A stretch of 64,000 nucleotides of DNA, taken from positions 1,568,404 through 1,632,403 of the forward strand of contig OZ004597.1 of assembly GCA_963924555.1 (NCBI GenBank). Direction: 5' to 3'. Positions 22,915-33,317 of this stretch are shown in pieces. A model generated the notes under the pieces. It was not told the DNA's origin and ran no database searches. It saw only the letters and a list, made by a program, of their open reading frames with translations. Position numbers and translations under genes: made by a program. The first letter of the stretch is position 1. Each line of letters starts with the position of its first letter. This DNA comes from Crambe crambe. Taxonomy: Eukaryota > Porifera > Demospongiae > Poecilosclerida > Crambeidae.

Positions 22915-22943
22915 TGCTGATTCAGCGCCGGCCGGGAAATTCC
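22915..22943 (-). promoter_or_regulatory. kB site and MARE/AP-1-like palindrome upstream of the gene at 22827
   Basis: GGGAAATTCC on the plus strand (22934-22943), also a consensus kB site in reverse, is followed toward the gene by TGCTGATTCAGC (22915-22926). They lie about 107 and 88 bases upstream of the ATG 22827. Compared with the pair at 20088-20129 the intervening bases differ in length and sequence but both core sites are kept. Confidence 0.5.
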
Positions 22944-22999
22944 CCGGGGACTATTTTTATTATTGTTAATTATCACTTTAATTAGAACATTCCTCATCA

Positions 23000-25284
23000 T
23001 CAATCAGAGTTGAGTAGTTCAAGTGCTTTCTGGGCAGCACTGTGTTCAGCATCTTGTTTACTTGAACATTTCTCCCCAGTAACACTTCCCACTTTTGGAC
23101 AGAAGACTGTTGACCTATAGCTTAATGAGCCATCCAATTTGGTGTCATATTTAATCTCTACCACCTTTCCTCTCATTTCAGCATCAAAATACTCTTTGAG
23201 TTTTGATTTCCATATTTTCTTTTGTGAAGTTTTCTTCTTTGAGGTAGAAGTAGGACTGGAAACTGACTTGGATGTTCCTAATCACAATATGATGATCAAA
23301 CTTAATTAGTTACTGAATAAATACTACAAACCTCTTCCCTGATGTGAATTGTACATCTCAATTTGTTCACAAGCTTTTTCTGCAGCACTTTCTTTTGCTG
23401 CTGCCTTGGTAGGCTTCGATGAACCATGCACGGTAAATTGTGGTGAATTTGCCATATGAACTTCGACACAAAATAAAAACTGGTATGTTGGAGGACTAGA
23501 AAAATCTGTAAACTCATAGCTTCTAATAATTCCCTTCTGTTGATATGTGTTCAATTGATTACGGAAAAATCCTTGCTGGTTTTGCTGTGCTATGACTGCA
23601 GCTGTATTGGCATGATATTAAAAAAGCCTCAATATTCACTACATGCAGTATCACCTTGTTGAATGTGCACCCATTCAGCTCCACTTGCTTGAGATTGACA
23701 GCTGCTCTCATTCTGAATGGCTATAGCTACAGATCTCATAATTATTATTGCTAGCTAAATGTAGTTATCACCTTGTGGAGGAATTGCTCCGGCTTGATAG
23801 CTGCTGCCTTCAATTTGGAGGCCTAATATAGTTCATTATGCATTTACAATATATTGAATATTAGTACATTTACCTTGAAATGCTTCATCAACTTCACTAC
23901 CTTGCCACTGACATCCACCATTTCCACCACTGAAAACTACACAATTACATTGAAATCACATGATAACAACAGTTAGTTGCTCCTATAGCTACTTATTGGG
24001 TATGAAACATAAGACAGCATGCAGAGCATGGCTGAATAGTGGTATTTTGTAATCACCTTGTTAGCTAGCTATATATAGATAATACCTGGCACATCTATTG
24101 GAACAGGTTGTTGTGAATAGTTGTGGACACCTACTACACAATATTTAATATGGTGAATTCATAGCATAGGATTAACATGTGCTGGTCACCTGCTGAGATG
24201 TATTGCTGCTGCTGCTGACCATCAGTGTATGTCATGTTAGAGTGCCCTGGAGCTTCAATCAGTATGAGATGGTAGTTACCATAATTGAATGGCTTACCAT
24301 GATCTGGTTCCAAATGTTGCAATTGTTGTTCTTGCTGTTGTTGTTGTTGCTGCTGCTGGAATAATTGAAGTTGTTGTTCTAATTCTTGTCGTCGTAGCTC
24401 TTCTATTACATAGAAGAATGATAATAGCTACTATGCATGTAATTGCATACCTGCATACCTAATAATATTAACATTTTAGCTTCTTCAAGCAGATTAACAT
24501 CCTCATTCAAAGCATTCATGTGCACAGGTTGCTGTGGTATAGCGATATGAAGCAAATTATTCACTTTTCTAAGCAAGCTTTCGAGTACTAGCCCAGTATT
24601 CTCTTCATTGATGAGCTCATGTGACAAAATATGTGTCCACATGCCTCCTACACTTGCATCCTCTATTGCTTCCATCCCTAGTAATGTGGAGTGGGCTATA
24701 AGAAAATTTGATACAGTTGGTCTCACGTCTCCCCTAGCTACATACTGTGAATCTCCTCGACCATACATTTTTAATGTCTCTAAATCAATGCCTGTATTCG
24801 TTCCCTTCCCTCGGCATGTATCAATGAAGAACAGCTTGGCATGAGGGATAAGTTGCTTCGCCTGTAGTATAGGAGTAACAATCTCACTATCTAAACTGAT
24901 GGAGTCATCTTTTGTGTATAGAAGATCACCATCACCTCCATGACCTGAAAAAGTCACGACAATTCTCCTCCATGACTCTGGTAGCTTTATTGCATCACAA
25001 TTTAGTTGTGAAGTAATTTGCATCACTCTCATGATATGTTCTTTGGTTGGGTCAGGCAGACAAAGAGTTACAAATCTCAGAGTTTGAAAGGTTTTGTTGA
25101 GTTCTCTGAGGTCATGATCGACTCCTGTCAAGGTCCTATGATCGGGGTTTGAGCTATTCTTGCATCCTATAATAATGGCCAATCCATTCGTGAGGTGATG
25201 GTTAGAATGGTCGCGGATAGCTCGTACCATCCAAGTGTGTATATCTTCTACTCTCGGAAGAAGCAGATCCCGAGCTTGGGCCAT
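23000..25284 (-). CDS. Divergent caspase-like protease with Gln-rich linker and two dsRNA-binding domains
   Basis: I prefer ATG 25284 (MAQARDLLLPRVED); another in-frame ATG is 25308. An extra N-terminal helix of about 40 residues precedes the protease domain, which has LAIIIGCKNS, FSGHGGDGD (His), FIDTCRGKG (Cys) and IAHSTLLGMEA in the pocket position. Exon 2 (about 24403-24303) is Gln-rich with a run of Q. Several small exons follow between about 24250 and 23640 (SGGNGGCQWQGSEVDEAF; NESSCQSQASGAEW). Two dsRBDs come last: LNTYQQKGIIRSYEF to ESAAEKACEQI (23590-23335), and WKSKLKEYFD to AEHSAAQKALELL (about 23277-23000). The pocket and cysteine contexts differ from the other three, so its specificity may differ. 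It is divergently arranged with the beta-helix gene. Confidence 0.72.
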
Positions 25285-25426
25285 CGAGAACTGGCGACAC
25301 AGTATCATTTAATAGGCCACGCCCCGGCCCCCAGCATCATAACATAACAGGTCAGCATATGCAAAGGGGGAGGGTCTGGCATTCATAACGCATGCGCATT
25401 TCGACTCAATTAGTTAGGTGATAATA
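25285..25426. promoter_or_regulatory. Compact bidirectional promoter between caspase and beta-helix genes
   Basis: Only 142 bases separate the divergent start codons at 25284 and 25427. The spacer holds the GC box GGCCACGCCCCGGCCCCC (25315-25332) and a CGCATGCGCA palindrome near 25389, similar to NRF-1 sites. Both are repeated in front of the second beta-helix gene. Confidence 0.55.
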
Positions 25427-27799
25427 ATGAAGCACTTCTTTTTGAGGGTTATGCAGGTGGGTGGTCTGATGCTTACCCTGATTCTAGGGTCCTGCCTTGC
25501 AGATAAGTCTACATTTGACTGCAAGATGAGGCAACTGGCCATGGATTATGCTCGCAAGATCCAGCCATGGCTCTCCAGTGACAAGTACCAAGAAATAGCT
25601 GATGCCCTCAATGGGGCTGAAGAAGCTCAACATTGCAATGTCTCTTCTGGAGTAAATTTTCCAATTTACAAGTCTCCTGCCTTTTCTGTGCCCAGTGAAG
25701 CCTCAACTACTTATTATGTGGATGCAATCAAGGGCAGTGACTCCAACTCCGGAACAGAGGCTTCTCCATTCCAAACGATCCCCAAAGCCATTATGGCTGC
25801 TCGTTCTTCTGGACCAGGTGCAGTGATTGTACTGAGAAGTGGCACTTTCTACCTGACAGATACCATTATGCTGGGTGCAAATGACAGTGGACTCACCATA
25901 CAGAATTACGCCAACGAAGATGTGGTTATCAGTGGAGGGAAAGTGATCAAACCAAGCTGGGAAGAAGTCAACACACAGAACTCCATGAATATCTACAAAG
26001 CAGATCTCTCCTCGCAGGGAATCGGCTCCACCATGTTGGGGTTTCGTGTGAATGGGACAAGAGCAATCAGAGCTCGATATCCAAATGCAGACCCAGAAAC
26101 ACAGGGTTTCGCATCGTCCCTAAAGGCCAAGAAATGGCTCCCCCAAGCAGCCCCGATCAGTCCTGCTGTTGAAGAGTTTCCGGACACACCCTTACGAAAT
26201 TCTTCCGATTCGTTCCAAAAATACCAGCTGGGCATTAACGGTACTTGCGCTAACTTCTCACCCCCTGCCGGGTACTGGTGCGGGAATCAAACCAGTGGGG
26301 GAGGAGCATTCACATATCGGATTCCATCAGGTATGATTGCTGATAAGTCCATTCTCCCCAACCAACCCTACAAGAGTGCAGTGGGGGCTGTACTTCAGGT
26401 CTGGAGGCCTGGACACTGGGCTAGTTGGATGTTTGAAGTTGGAAATTACAGTAGTGATTCCGGAACCTTCACCTTCTCTAAGGGAGGTTTCCAAGGTGCT
26501 CGAGGCAATAACAATGGTGATGAATTTTTCATTGAGAATGTGATGGAAGAGCTGGACTACCCCAATGAGTGGTTCTACGATACCTCCAACTCAATGCTCT
26601 ATTTCTTTTACAATGCCTCTTCTGGGACCAAGCCCCCTACTGACATAACTTATGTGGTGCCTACCATCAAAACACTGATCTCGATCCAGGGCTCGCAGGA
26701 CGTGCCTGCAACTGGAATTACATTCAGGGGCATTAAGTTCCGTGACACTGCCTATACTTACATGGATCCTCATGGCATGCCTTCTGGTGGTGACTGGGGC
26801 CTTCAGAGAATGGGTGCCCTGTTCTTCGAAGGAACCAAGAACGTGCTTGTTCAAGAGTGCATTTTCGAGCGTCTTGATGGCAATGCCATTATGGTTTCCG
26901 GCTACAACAGGAACACAACTATCTATAAAAACGAGTTTGTCTGGATTGGAGATTCCGCCATTGCCCAGTGGGGAGACACAAGTGGATCCAGCGCGAAAGG
27001 AATGGGGTGGGATGGGACCGATGGGAACCAGCCACGTTTCACCCAAGTTCTCTACAACTTTGTCCACGAATTGGGAATCTTTGAGAAGCAATCATCCTTC
27101 TACTTCCAAGCGAAATCCTGCCAGAATAACATCACAGGAAACATCTTCTTCAATGGACCCCGTGCTGGTATCAACTTCAACGACGGGTTTGGAGGGGGGA
27201 GTAATGTCACTGAAAACCTCTTATTCAACACTTGCCGTGAGTCAGGTGACCATGGACCATTCAACAGCTGGGACAGGCAGGTCTATGTCACTAAGGTACG
27301 AACTGGATCACCTGACACCATCAAAGAGTGGGATTACATCTCCGATAACTTCATGATAGCCAATTACCACAGCACTCTGGCCATTGACAATGATGATGGT
27401 TCAGCTTACTACCAAACTCACGATAACTTCTTTGCATATTCTAGCAGAGGAATGAAGAATGACTTTGGTGGTCACGACAATCGTCACTACAGGAATATAT
27501 ATGGCTACGTTGACACGGGATTTAGGATCACTACGCAGCTTAAAGGCCACGAAGATTACTTTTTTAATAACACTGTAGTGATGAATAAAGATGGGGATTA
27601 TGGAAATATGCAATGCAGTGGTGATGGGAAGACTGTAGTCCACGATAACGCCATTTATTCCCCCACAGGGAAAGTCACTGAATGTGGAATGAGCCTGGCT
27701 GATTGGCAAGCCAAGGGAAATGACCCTGGCACAAAAGCCAATAAATTCCCTGAGGATGATGAGCTTGTTGCAATGATCAAAAAGTTACTGGATATCTAA
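25427..27799 (+). CDS. Secreted right-handed parallel beta-helix protein, copy 1
   Basis: A single exon of 790 codons starts at ATG 25427; frames further upstream begin with GTG. MKHFFLRVMQVGGLMLTL followed by ILGSCLADKS is a signal peptide with a likely cut after CLA. Then come a short helical domain, STTYYVDAIKGSDSNSGT and SPFQTIPKAIMAA, which is the opening typical of right-handed beta-helix (DUF1565-like) proteins, and many parallel-helix rungs with N-rich turns (ECIFERLDGNAIMVSG, NNITGNIFFNGPRAG). Such proteins usually bind or cleave polysaccharides, but no catalytic set can be assigned by eye. The gene has no introns and is more GC-rich than its neighbours. Bacterial proteins of the same layout are common, so old horizontal gain is possible. 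Confidence 0.8.
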   Translation: MKHFFLRVMQVGGLMLTLILGSCLADKSTFDCKMRQLAMDYARKIQPWLSSDKYQEIADALNGAEEAQHCNVSSGVNFPIYKSPAFSVPSEASTTYYVDAIKGSDSNSGTEASPFQTIPKAIMAARSSGPGAVIVLRSGTFYLTDTIMLGANDSGLTIQNYANEDVVISGGKVIKPSWEEVNTQNSMNIYKADLSSQGIGSTMLGFRVNGTRAIRARYPNADPETQGFASSLKAKKWLPQAAPISPAVEEFPDTPLRNSSDSFQKYQLGINGTCANFSPPAGYWCGNQTSGGGAFTYRIPSGMIADKSILPNQPYKSAVGAVLQVWRPGHWASWMFEVGNYSSDSGTFTFSKGGFQGARGNNNGDEFFIENVMEELDYPNEWFYDTSNSMLYFFYNASSGTKPPTDITYVVPTIKTLISIQGSQDVPATGITFRGIKFRDTAYTYMDPHGMPSGGDWGLQRMGALFFEGTKNVLVQECIFERLDGNAIMVSGYNRNTTIYKNEFVWIGDSAIAQWGDTSGSSAKGMGWDGTDGNQPRFTQVLYNFVHELGIFEKQSSFYFQAKSCQNNITGNIFFNGPRAGINFNDGFGGGSNVTENLLFNTCRESGDHGPFNSWDRQVYVTKVRTGSPDTIKEWDYISDNFMIANYHSTLAIDNDDGSAYYQTHDNFFAYSSRGMKNDFGGHDNRHYRNIYGYVDTGFRITTQLKGHEDYFFNNTVVMNKDGDYGNMQCSGDGKTVVHDNAIYSPTGKVTECGMSLADWQAKGNDPGTKANKFPEDDELVAMIKKLLDI

Positions 27800-27861
27800 A
27801 CTAGCTATCAAATTGAGTTTTGTGTTGATTTCTTTAAAGCTTTCCTCATGCATAAACTTCC

Positions 27862-28256
27862 AGCAGGGCTGGATCCAGGATTTTTAGATAGGTGGGGTTG
27901 CCATGGGGAAGGGTGCATGAAAGATATTTGGAGGACCCATGTTGGCTTCACTTGCTGGCTACCACTTTTTGAGCACTTAGTAATTTTGCTTCAATTATTT
28001 TATAATGTCATTGTAGCTACAAATTGAATCCAAGAAGTCCAAAATTTTCCCTAAATGTGTGCATTATATGACAGCATGAGTATAGGCAAGGATGGCTGTA
28101 GTAGCCACATTAGTTAATTACCTGTAGCAGAACACAAAGTTGTTTAAACACGGCTAAGCAAGTAGGCATGATCAAATCGTATTATTTTATCTACAGGCTT
28201 AGCTTGGGAACAAAAGGGGGGGTTGCAACCCCCTCAACCCAACCCCTGGATCCAGT
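27862..28256. mobile_element. hAT-like MITE in the 3' flank of beta-helix copy 1
   Basis: The 3' flank of copy 2 reads CTTCC directly followed by GGTTGCATGATG (31522-31538). In copy 1 the same two parts are separated by 395 bases. The insert begins CAGGGCTGGATCCAGG (a few bases in) and ends with CCTGGATCCAG before GGTT, giving inverted ends of the hAT kind. No coding sequence is inside. Copy 2 therefore shows the empty site. The target duplication is not clear. Confidence 0.7.
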
Positions 28257-28970
28257 GGTTGCATGATGTCATAATCTCGTGTCATGTCAGATCTAGGGAC
28301 ATGCAAATTATGCTGCATAGCTAATAACTTAATGCCAGCACAATGCTGGCATAATAGGGGATAGGGGTTGGCAGATATGGAGGTATTGATGTCGACTCTT
28401 GTATAACTGCTGAATTAGAGTAGCCACCTACATAATTGGTGGTGGTAACAAAAAAAACAATAACTATTATTCAGAGCTGGAGCCACCTTAATTATAGTGG
28501 TACAGCCATAGCTACCATCTGGAGGGTCTGCCCTCCAGTAAGTTCAATATTATTGATTCAATTTCAATCTGGTATGATCCAGGCAATGCCATGTACTAAC
28601 TTATAAGTCATTGTCATTGTTATTATTATTTTAATTGCATACACACACACACACACTCTGAATGGTGGTACGGCCATGGCCGTACCAGCCGTAGCAGTGC
28701 CTCCGGCCGTGTTATTACAACTGTCTTCTGTTGCTGTTTTCTTTATTAAATGTTCCAGCAAACTAACTTGCTGCTGATAAATTATGATGGATGACTAAAA
28801 GAGGCTGCAATTATGCTACAATAAACCATCACTTATTAATTTTCTTACCAATTTTTAAAGCATTTTTGTTGAGCATAGAATAGGGCAGGGCAGGGGTTCT
28901 GGCATTGGAGCATAGCATAATAGGGAAGAAAAAAAAAAGCATAATTTGCATGTCTCTAGTCAGATCCCGA
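28257..28970. other. Spacer between the two beta-helix genes
   Basis: Non-coding. The first part continues the shared 3' flank. A short (CA)n repeat is at about 28638-28656 and a GGCCATGGCC palindrome with nearby CCGGCCGT lies at 28673-28712. From about 28963 the copied upstream block of the second gene starts. Confidence 0.5.
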
Positions 28971-29095
28971 GCTTGGGCCATTGATTGGAACGGGTGACAC
29001 AGCATAGGCCACGCCCCGGCCCCCAGCGCATGCATGTACATGCAACTGGTATCATAACGCATGCGCATTTCGACTCAATTAGTTCGGTGATAATA
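28963..29095. promoter_or_regulatory. Duplicated promoter carrying a fossil of the caspase gene start
   Basis: The block matches 25270-25426, including the GC box (29007-29024) and CGCATGCGCA. On the minus strand it still encodes MAQARDL, the first seven codons of the caspase gene at 25284, and then diverges. The duplicated segment therefore began inside that gene's first exon. Confidence 0.7.
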
Positions 29096-29127
29096 ATGAA
29101 GCACTTGTTTTTGAGGTGGGTGGTCTG

Positions 29128-31458
29128 ATGCTTACCCTGATTCTAAGGTCCTGCCTTGCAGATAAGTCTACATTTGACTGCAAGATGAGGCAACTGGCCA
29201 TGGATTATGCTCGCAAGATCCAGCCATGGCTCTCCAGTGACAAGTACCAAGAAATAGCCGATGCCCTCAATGGGGCTGAAGAAGCTCAACATTGCAATGT
29301 CTCTTCTGGAGTGAATTTGCCAATTTACAAGTCTCCTGCCTTTTCTGTGCCCAGTGAAGCCTCAACTACTTATTATGTGGATGCAATCAAGGGCAGTGAC
29401 TCCAACTCCGGAACTGAGGCTTCTCCATTCCAAACAATCCCCAAAGCCATCATGGCTGCTCGTTCTTCTGGACCAGGTGCAGTGATTGTACTGAGAAGTG
29501 GCACTTTCTACCTGACAGACACCATTATGCTGGGTGCAAAGGACAGCGGCCTCACCATACAGAATTATGCCAACGAAGATGTGGTTATCAGTGGAGGGAA
29601 GGTGATCAAACCAAGCTGGGAAGAAGTCAACACACAGAACTCCATGAATATCTACAAAGCGGATCTCTCCTCACAGGGAATCGGCTCCACCATGTTGGGG
29701 TTTCGTGTGAACGGGACAAGAGCAATCAGAGCTCGATATCCAAATGCAAACCCAGAAACACAGGGTTTCGCATCGTCCCTAAAGGCCAAGAAATGGCTCC
29801 CCCAAGCAGCCCCGATCAGTCCTGCTGTTGAAGAGTTTCCGGACACACCCTTACGAAATTCTTCCGATTCGTTCCAAAAATACCAGCTGGGCATTAACGG
29901 TACTTGTGCTAACTTCTCACCCCCTGCCGGGTACTGGTGCGGGAATAATACCAGTGGGGGAGGAGCATTCACATATCGGATTCCATCAGGTATGATTGCT
30001 GATAAGTCCATTCTCCCCAACCAACCCTACAAGAATGCAGTGGGGGCTGTACTTCAGGTCTGGAGGCCTGGACACTGGGCTAGTTGGATGTTTGAAGTTG
30101 GAAATTACAGTAGTGATTCGGGAACCTTCACCTTCTCTAAGGGAGGTTTCCAAGGTGCTCGAGGCAATGACAATGGTGATGAATTTTTCATTGAGAATGT
30201 GATGGAAGAGCTGGACTACCCCAATGAGTGGTTCTACGATACCTCCAACTCAATGCTCTATTTCTTTTACAATGCCTCTTCTGGGACCAAGCCCCCTACC
30301 GACATAACTTATGTGGTGCCTACCGTCAAAACACTGATCTCGATCCAGGGCTCACAGGACGCGCCTGCAACTGAAATTACAATCAGGGGCATTAAGTTCC
30401 GTGACACTGCCTATACTTACATGGATCCTCATGGCATGCCTTCTGGTGGTGACTGGGGCCTTCAGAGAATGGGTGCCCTGTTCTTCGAAGGAACCAAGAA
30501 CGTGCTTGTTCAAGAGTGCATTTTCGAGCGTCTTGATGGTAACGCCATTATGGTTTCCGGCTACAACAGGAACACAACTATCTATAAAAACGAGTTTGTC
30601 TGGATTGGAGATTCCGCCATTGCCCAGTGGGGAGACACAAGTGGATCCAGCGTGAAAGGAATGGGGTGGGATGGGACTGACGGGAACCAGCCACGTTTCA
30701 CCCAAGTTCTCTACAACTTCGTCCACGAATTGGGAATCTTTGAGAAGCAATCGTCCTTCTACTTCCAAGCAAAATCCTGTCAGAATAACATCACCGGCAA
30801 CATCTTCTTCAATGGACCCCGTGCTGGTATCAACTTCAACGACGGGTTTGGAGGGGGGAGTAATGTCACTGAAAACCTCTTATTCAACACTTGCCGCGAG
30901 TCAGGTGACCATGGACCATTCAACAGCTGGGACAGGCAGGTCTATGTCACTAAGGTACGAACTGGATCACCTGACACCATCAAAGAGTGGGATTACATCT
31001 CTGATAACTTCATGATAGCCAATTACGACAGTATTCTGGCCATTGATAATGATGATGGTTCAGCTTACTACCAAACTCACGATAACTTCTTTGCATATTC
31101 TAGCAGAGGAATGAAGAATGACTTTGGTGGTCACGACAATCGTCACTACAGGAATATATATGGCTACGTTGACACGGGATTTAGGATCAATCAGCAGCTT
31201 AAAGGCCATGAAGATTACTTTTATAATAACACTGTAGTGATGAATAAAGATGGGGATTATGGAAATATGCAATGCAGTGGTGATGGGAAGACTGTAGTCC
31301 ATGATAACGCCATTTATTCCCCCATGGGGAAAGTCACTGAGTGTGGAATGAGCCTGGCTGATTGGCAAGCAAAGGGAAATGACCCTGGCACAACAGCCAA
31401 TAAATTCCCTGAGGATGATGAGCTCGTTGCAATGATTAAAAAGCTATTGGATATCTAA
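29128..31458 (+). CDS. Secreted right-handed parallel beta-helix protein, copy 2
   Basis: This is a tandem copy of the gene at 25427, almost identical from STFDCKMRQL to the C-terminal MIKKLLDI. A 10-base deletion just after the ancestral start (ATG 29096) puts that ATG out of frame, so it meets a stop within about a dozen codons. The first in-frame ATG is 29128 and gives MLTLILRSCLADKS, a much shorter hydrophobic leader with an arginine near its end. Export may be weakened. The rest of the frame is open and changes are few (for example NHSTL versus NYDSI regions), so the copy is young or kept by selection or conversion. Confidence 0.75.
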   Translation: MLTLILRSCLADKSTFDCKMRQLAMDYARKIQPWLSSDKYQEIADALNGAEEAQHCNVSSGVNLPIYKSPAFSVPSEASTTYYVDAIKGSDSNSGTEASPFQTIPKAIMAARSSGPGAVIVLRSGTFYLTDTIMLGAKDSGLTIQNYANEDVVISGGKVIKPSWEEVNTQNSMNIYKADLSSQGIGSTMLGFRVNGTRAIRARYPNANPETQGFASSLKAKKWLPQAAPISPAVEEFPDTPLRNSSDSFQKYQLGINGTCANFSPPAGYWCGNNTSGGGAFTYRIPSGMIADKSILPNQPYKNAVGAVLQVWRPGHWASWMFEVGNYSSDSGTFTFSKGGFQGARGNDNGDEFFIENVMEELDYPNEWFYDTSNSMLYFFYNASSGTKPPTDITYVVPTVKTLISIQGSQDAPATEITIRGIKFRDTAYTYMDPHGMPSGGDWGLQRMGALFFEGTKNVLVQECIFERLDGNAIMVSGYNRNTTIYKNEFVWIGDSAIAQWGDTSGSSVKGMGWDGTDGNQPRFTQVLYNFVHELGIFEKQSSFYFQAKSCQNNITGNIFFNGPRAGINFNDGFGGGSNVTENLLFNTCRESGDHGPFNSWDRQVYVTKVRTGSPDTIKEWDYISDNFMIANYDSILAIDNDDGSAYYQTHDNFFAYSSRGMKNDFGGHDNRHYRNIYGYVDTGFRINQQLKGHEDYFYNNTVVMNKDGDYGNMQCSGDGKTVVHDNAIYSPMGKVTECGMSLADWQAKGNDPGTTANKFPEDDELVAMIKKLLDI

Positions 31459-31641
31459 ACTATGAACTGCAGCTAAACAAATTGAGTTTGTGTTGATTTC
31501 TTTCCTCATAATAAAAATAAACTTCCGGTTGCATGATGTCATATTATAATCTCGTGTCGAGTCAGAGTTAGAGCTAGAGATGGAGCCAAGGTCAAGATAC
31601 TCGAACTCATAAAAGATTAATAGTGTATCTTTTATTAAAAG

Positions 31642-33271
31642 ATGGCAGCTGTCGGTGGCCAGCAATTACAGGTAGATAACTCGATCGATAATTATACGTA
31701 AGATTGTGCCTTGTGGTTAGTTAGCTTGTAACAAGACAGAATATGTAGAGGGAGAATGAATACAGTTATACTAGGCTATAAGTACAGGAAACTTGTTTTA
31801 CCTCCTATAGGAGATGGTTTCACTGAAAAATAACCAATTGTGTGTTGCTGTGCAGCATTTTGAGGGCCAACAAGAAGGGGTAAGTGATAGCATGAATCAC
31901 TGGTACGTACTGGTTCTTGTTTAATAGGGTGATTCATACCTGGTTCAGGTGGTTCATAGTTGATTCTAACTGTGTGGATTTAGCTAGGTCAACCAAAAAA
32001 AAAAAAAAAAAAAAATAATCAGAAGGAAATATTTGACATTGCTTTTTTTTTTCTCATCATGATTTTTACTTTTAGCTAACAACTCCTAGTCCATTTCTTG
32101 TAACTAATCCTAGTCATACTTTTAGCTAATGGTGTTCCATGAGTGAAACCACCATTGTGTATTTAGCACTGGATAAGCAATTACTACTGTAGTGAAACTG
32201 AGTAATGATGTAATGTACGTAGGGATAGTTACATAGAAAGGCGACCGTCTTGACCAACCCCTGGCTCTTTATAAGATTGTAGCACTTAGTGAGATAACAT
32301 TTTAGTTCTTCTCCTGACTGGTAGGAAATGCATTGTTTTTTATTTTCAAATTGTTGAACTCTATGTTAACAAGGCTGATCAGCAGAGACAGTTCTGTTTA
32401 GTAAACTCGATCTCCAGTATATTTATTGCTACTATTACTATGATCCCTTCCAGGAACCAGCGGAGGAAATTTAGAGCATTGTTTTGAAGCTGTAGTTATG
32501 CTACCAATGAATAACTTTATGTAGGTGGCACAGCATAATAACCTAGGCAACCTATGTATTCTAACTAACCATTGGGGTCAATTGTACTGCTGCACCTGCT
32601 ACATAAAAAATGCTCAGCGTCATGACAGAGTAAAGGCTCAAAGATGTACCTAAAATGCTTCCCTCGCCGGCTTCACTGTGCTATAGGAGCATACTCTTGT
32701 TAGAATTGATCTGTCACTATGTATTGAATTTTATTACAGGATCTTTCATTTGGTGTTGGAGATAAGATCAGGATCATCAAACCTTCAAGTGTTAGTCTTT
32801 ACCAGCTGCTTCAAACACAGTAAACCTTGAACTGATGTTTTTTCTACTGCATAGCACATGTTTTGGTATGAAGCTCGGAATGAAAATGGAAAAGTTGGAG
32901 TTGTACCAAGCAATTTCCTCAAGCCTTTGGAGGATGAAGGTTTGGTGCATCTTTTGCATTACAGTTGTAGAATATCCTTCACTTCTGATACCGAAAGCAC
33001 AATAGTGCATACACAAAAACATTCGAGTTTTCCCAAAATAAATGATGTCATTCAAAAAAAAAACCCCAGCGTATAAAAAGACCGATACTTTGATTGATTT
33101 TGTACAGGGCCCATAATCAATTCTGAATCAGGTGGGAAGGGAGCAAGCAAAGACTCAAGCAGGAAAGAAAGTACAGGTGATGATGGCTATCTCCATATGA
33201 ATCCCCAAGATATCAACCTGGCTAAAAGAACTGAAATGGTAAGTTCAGGAGGTCATTCAGCTTGTTTGATC

Positions 33272-33317
<46 letters not shown>

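Noticed and set aside
16553-25284. Metacaspase or paracaspase identity for the proteases
   Set aside because: The cysteine context (ACRG) and the YSTMPN...GG.WFSTL p10 region follow caspases; the metacaspase DSCHSG motif is absent.
25993-27709. Long minus-strand and shifted reading frames across the beta-helix genes
   Set aside because: They mirror the coding frame of both copies, have no family likeness and appear only because the real frame is long and intronless.
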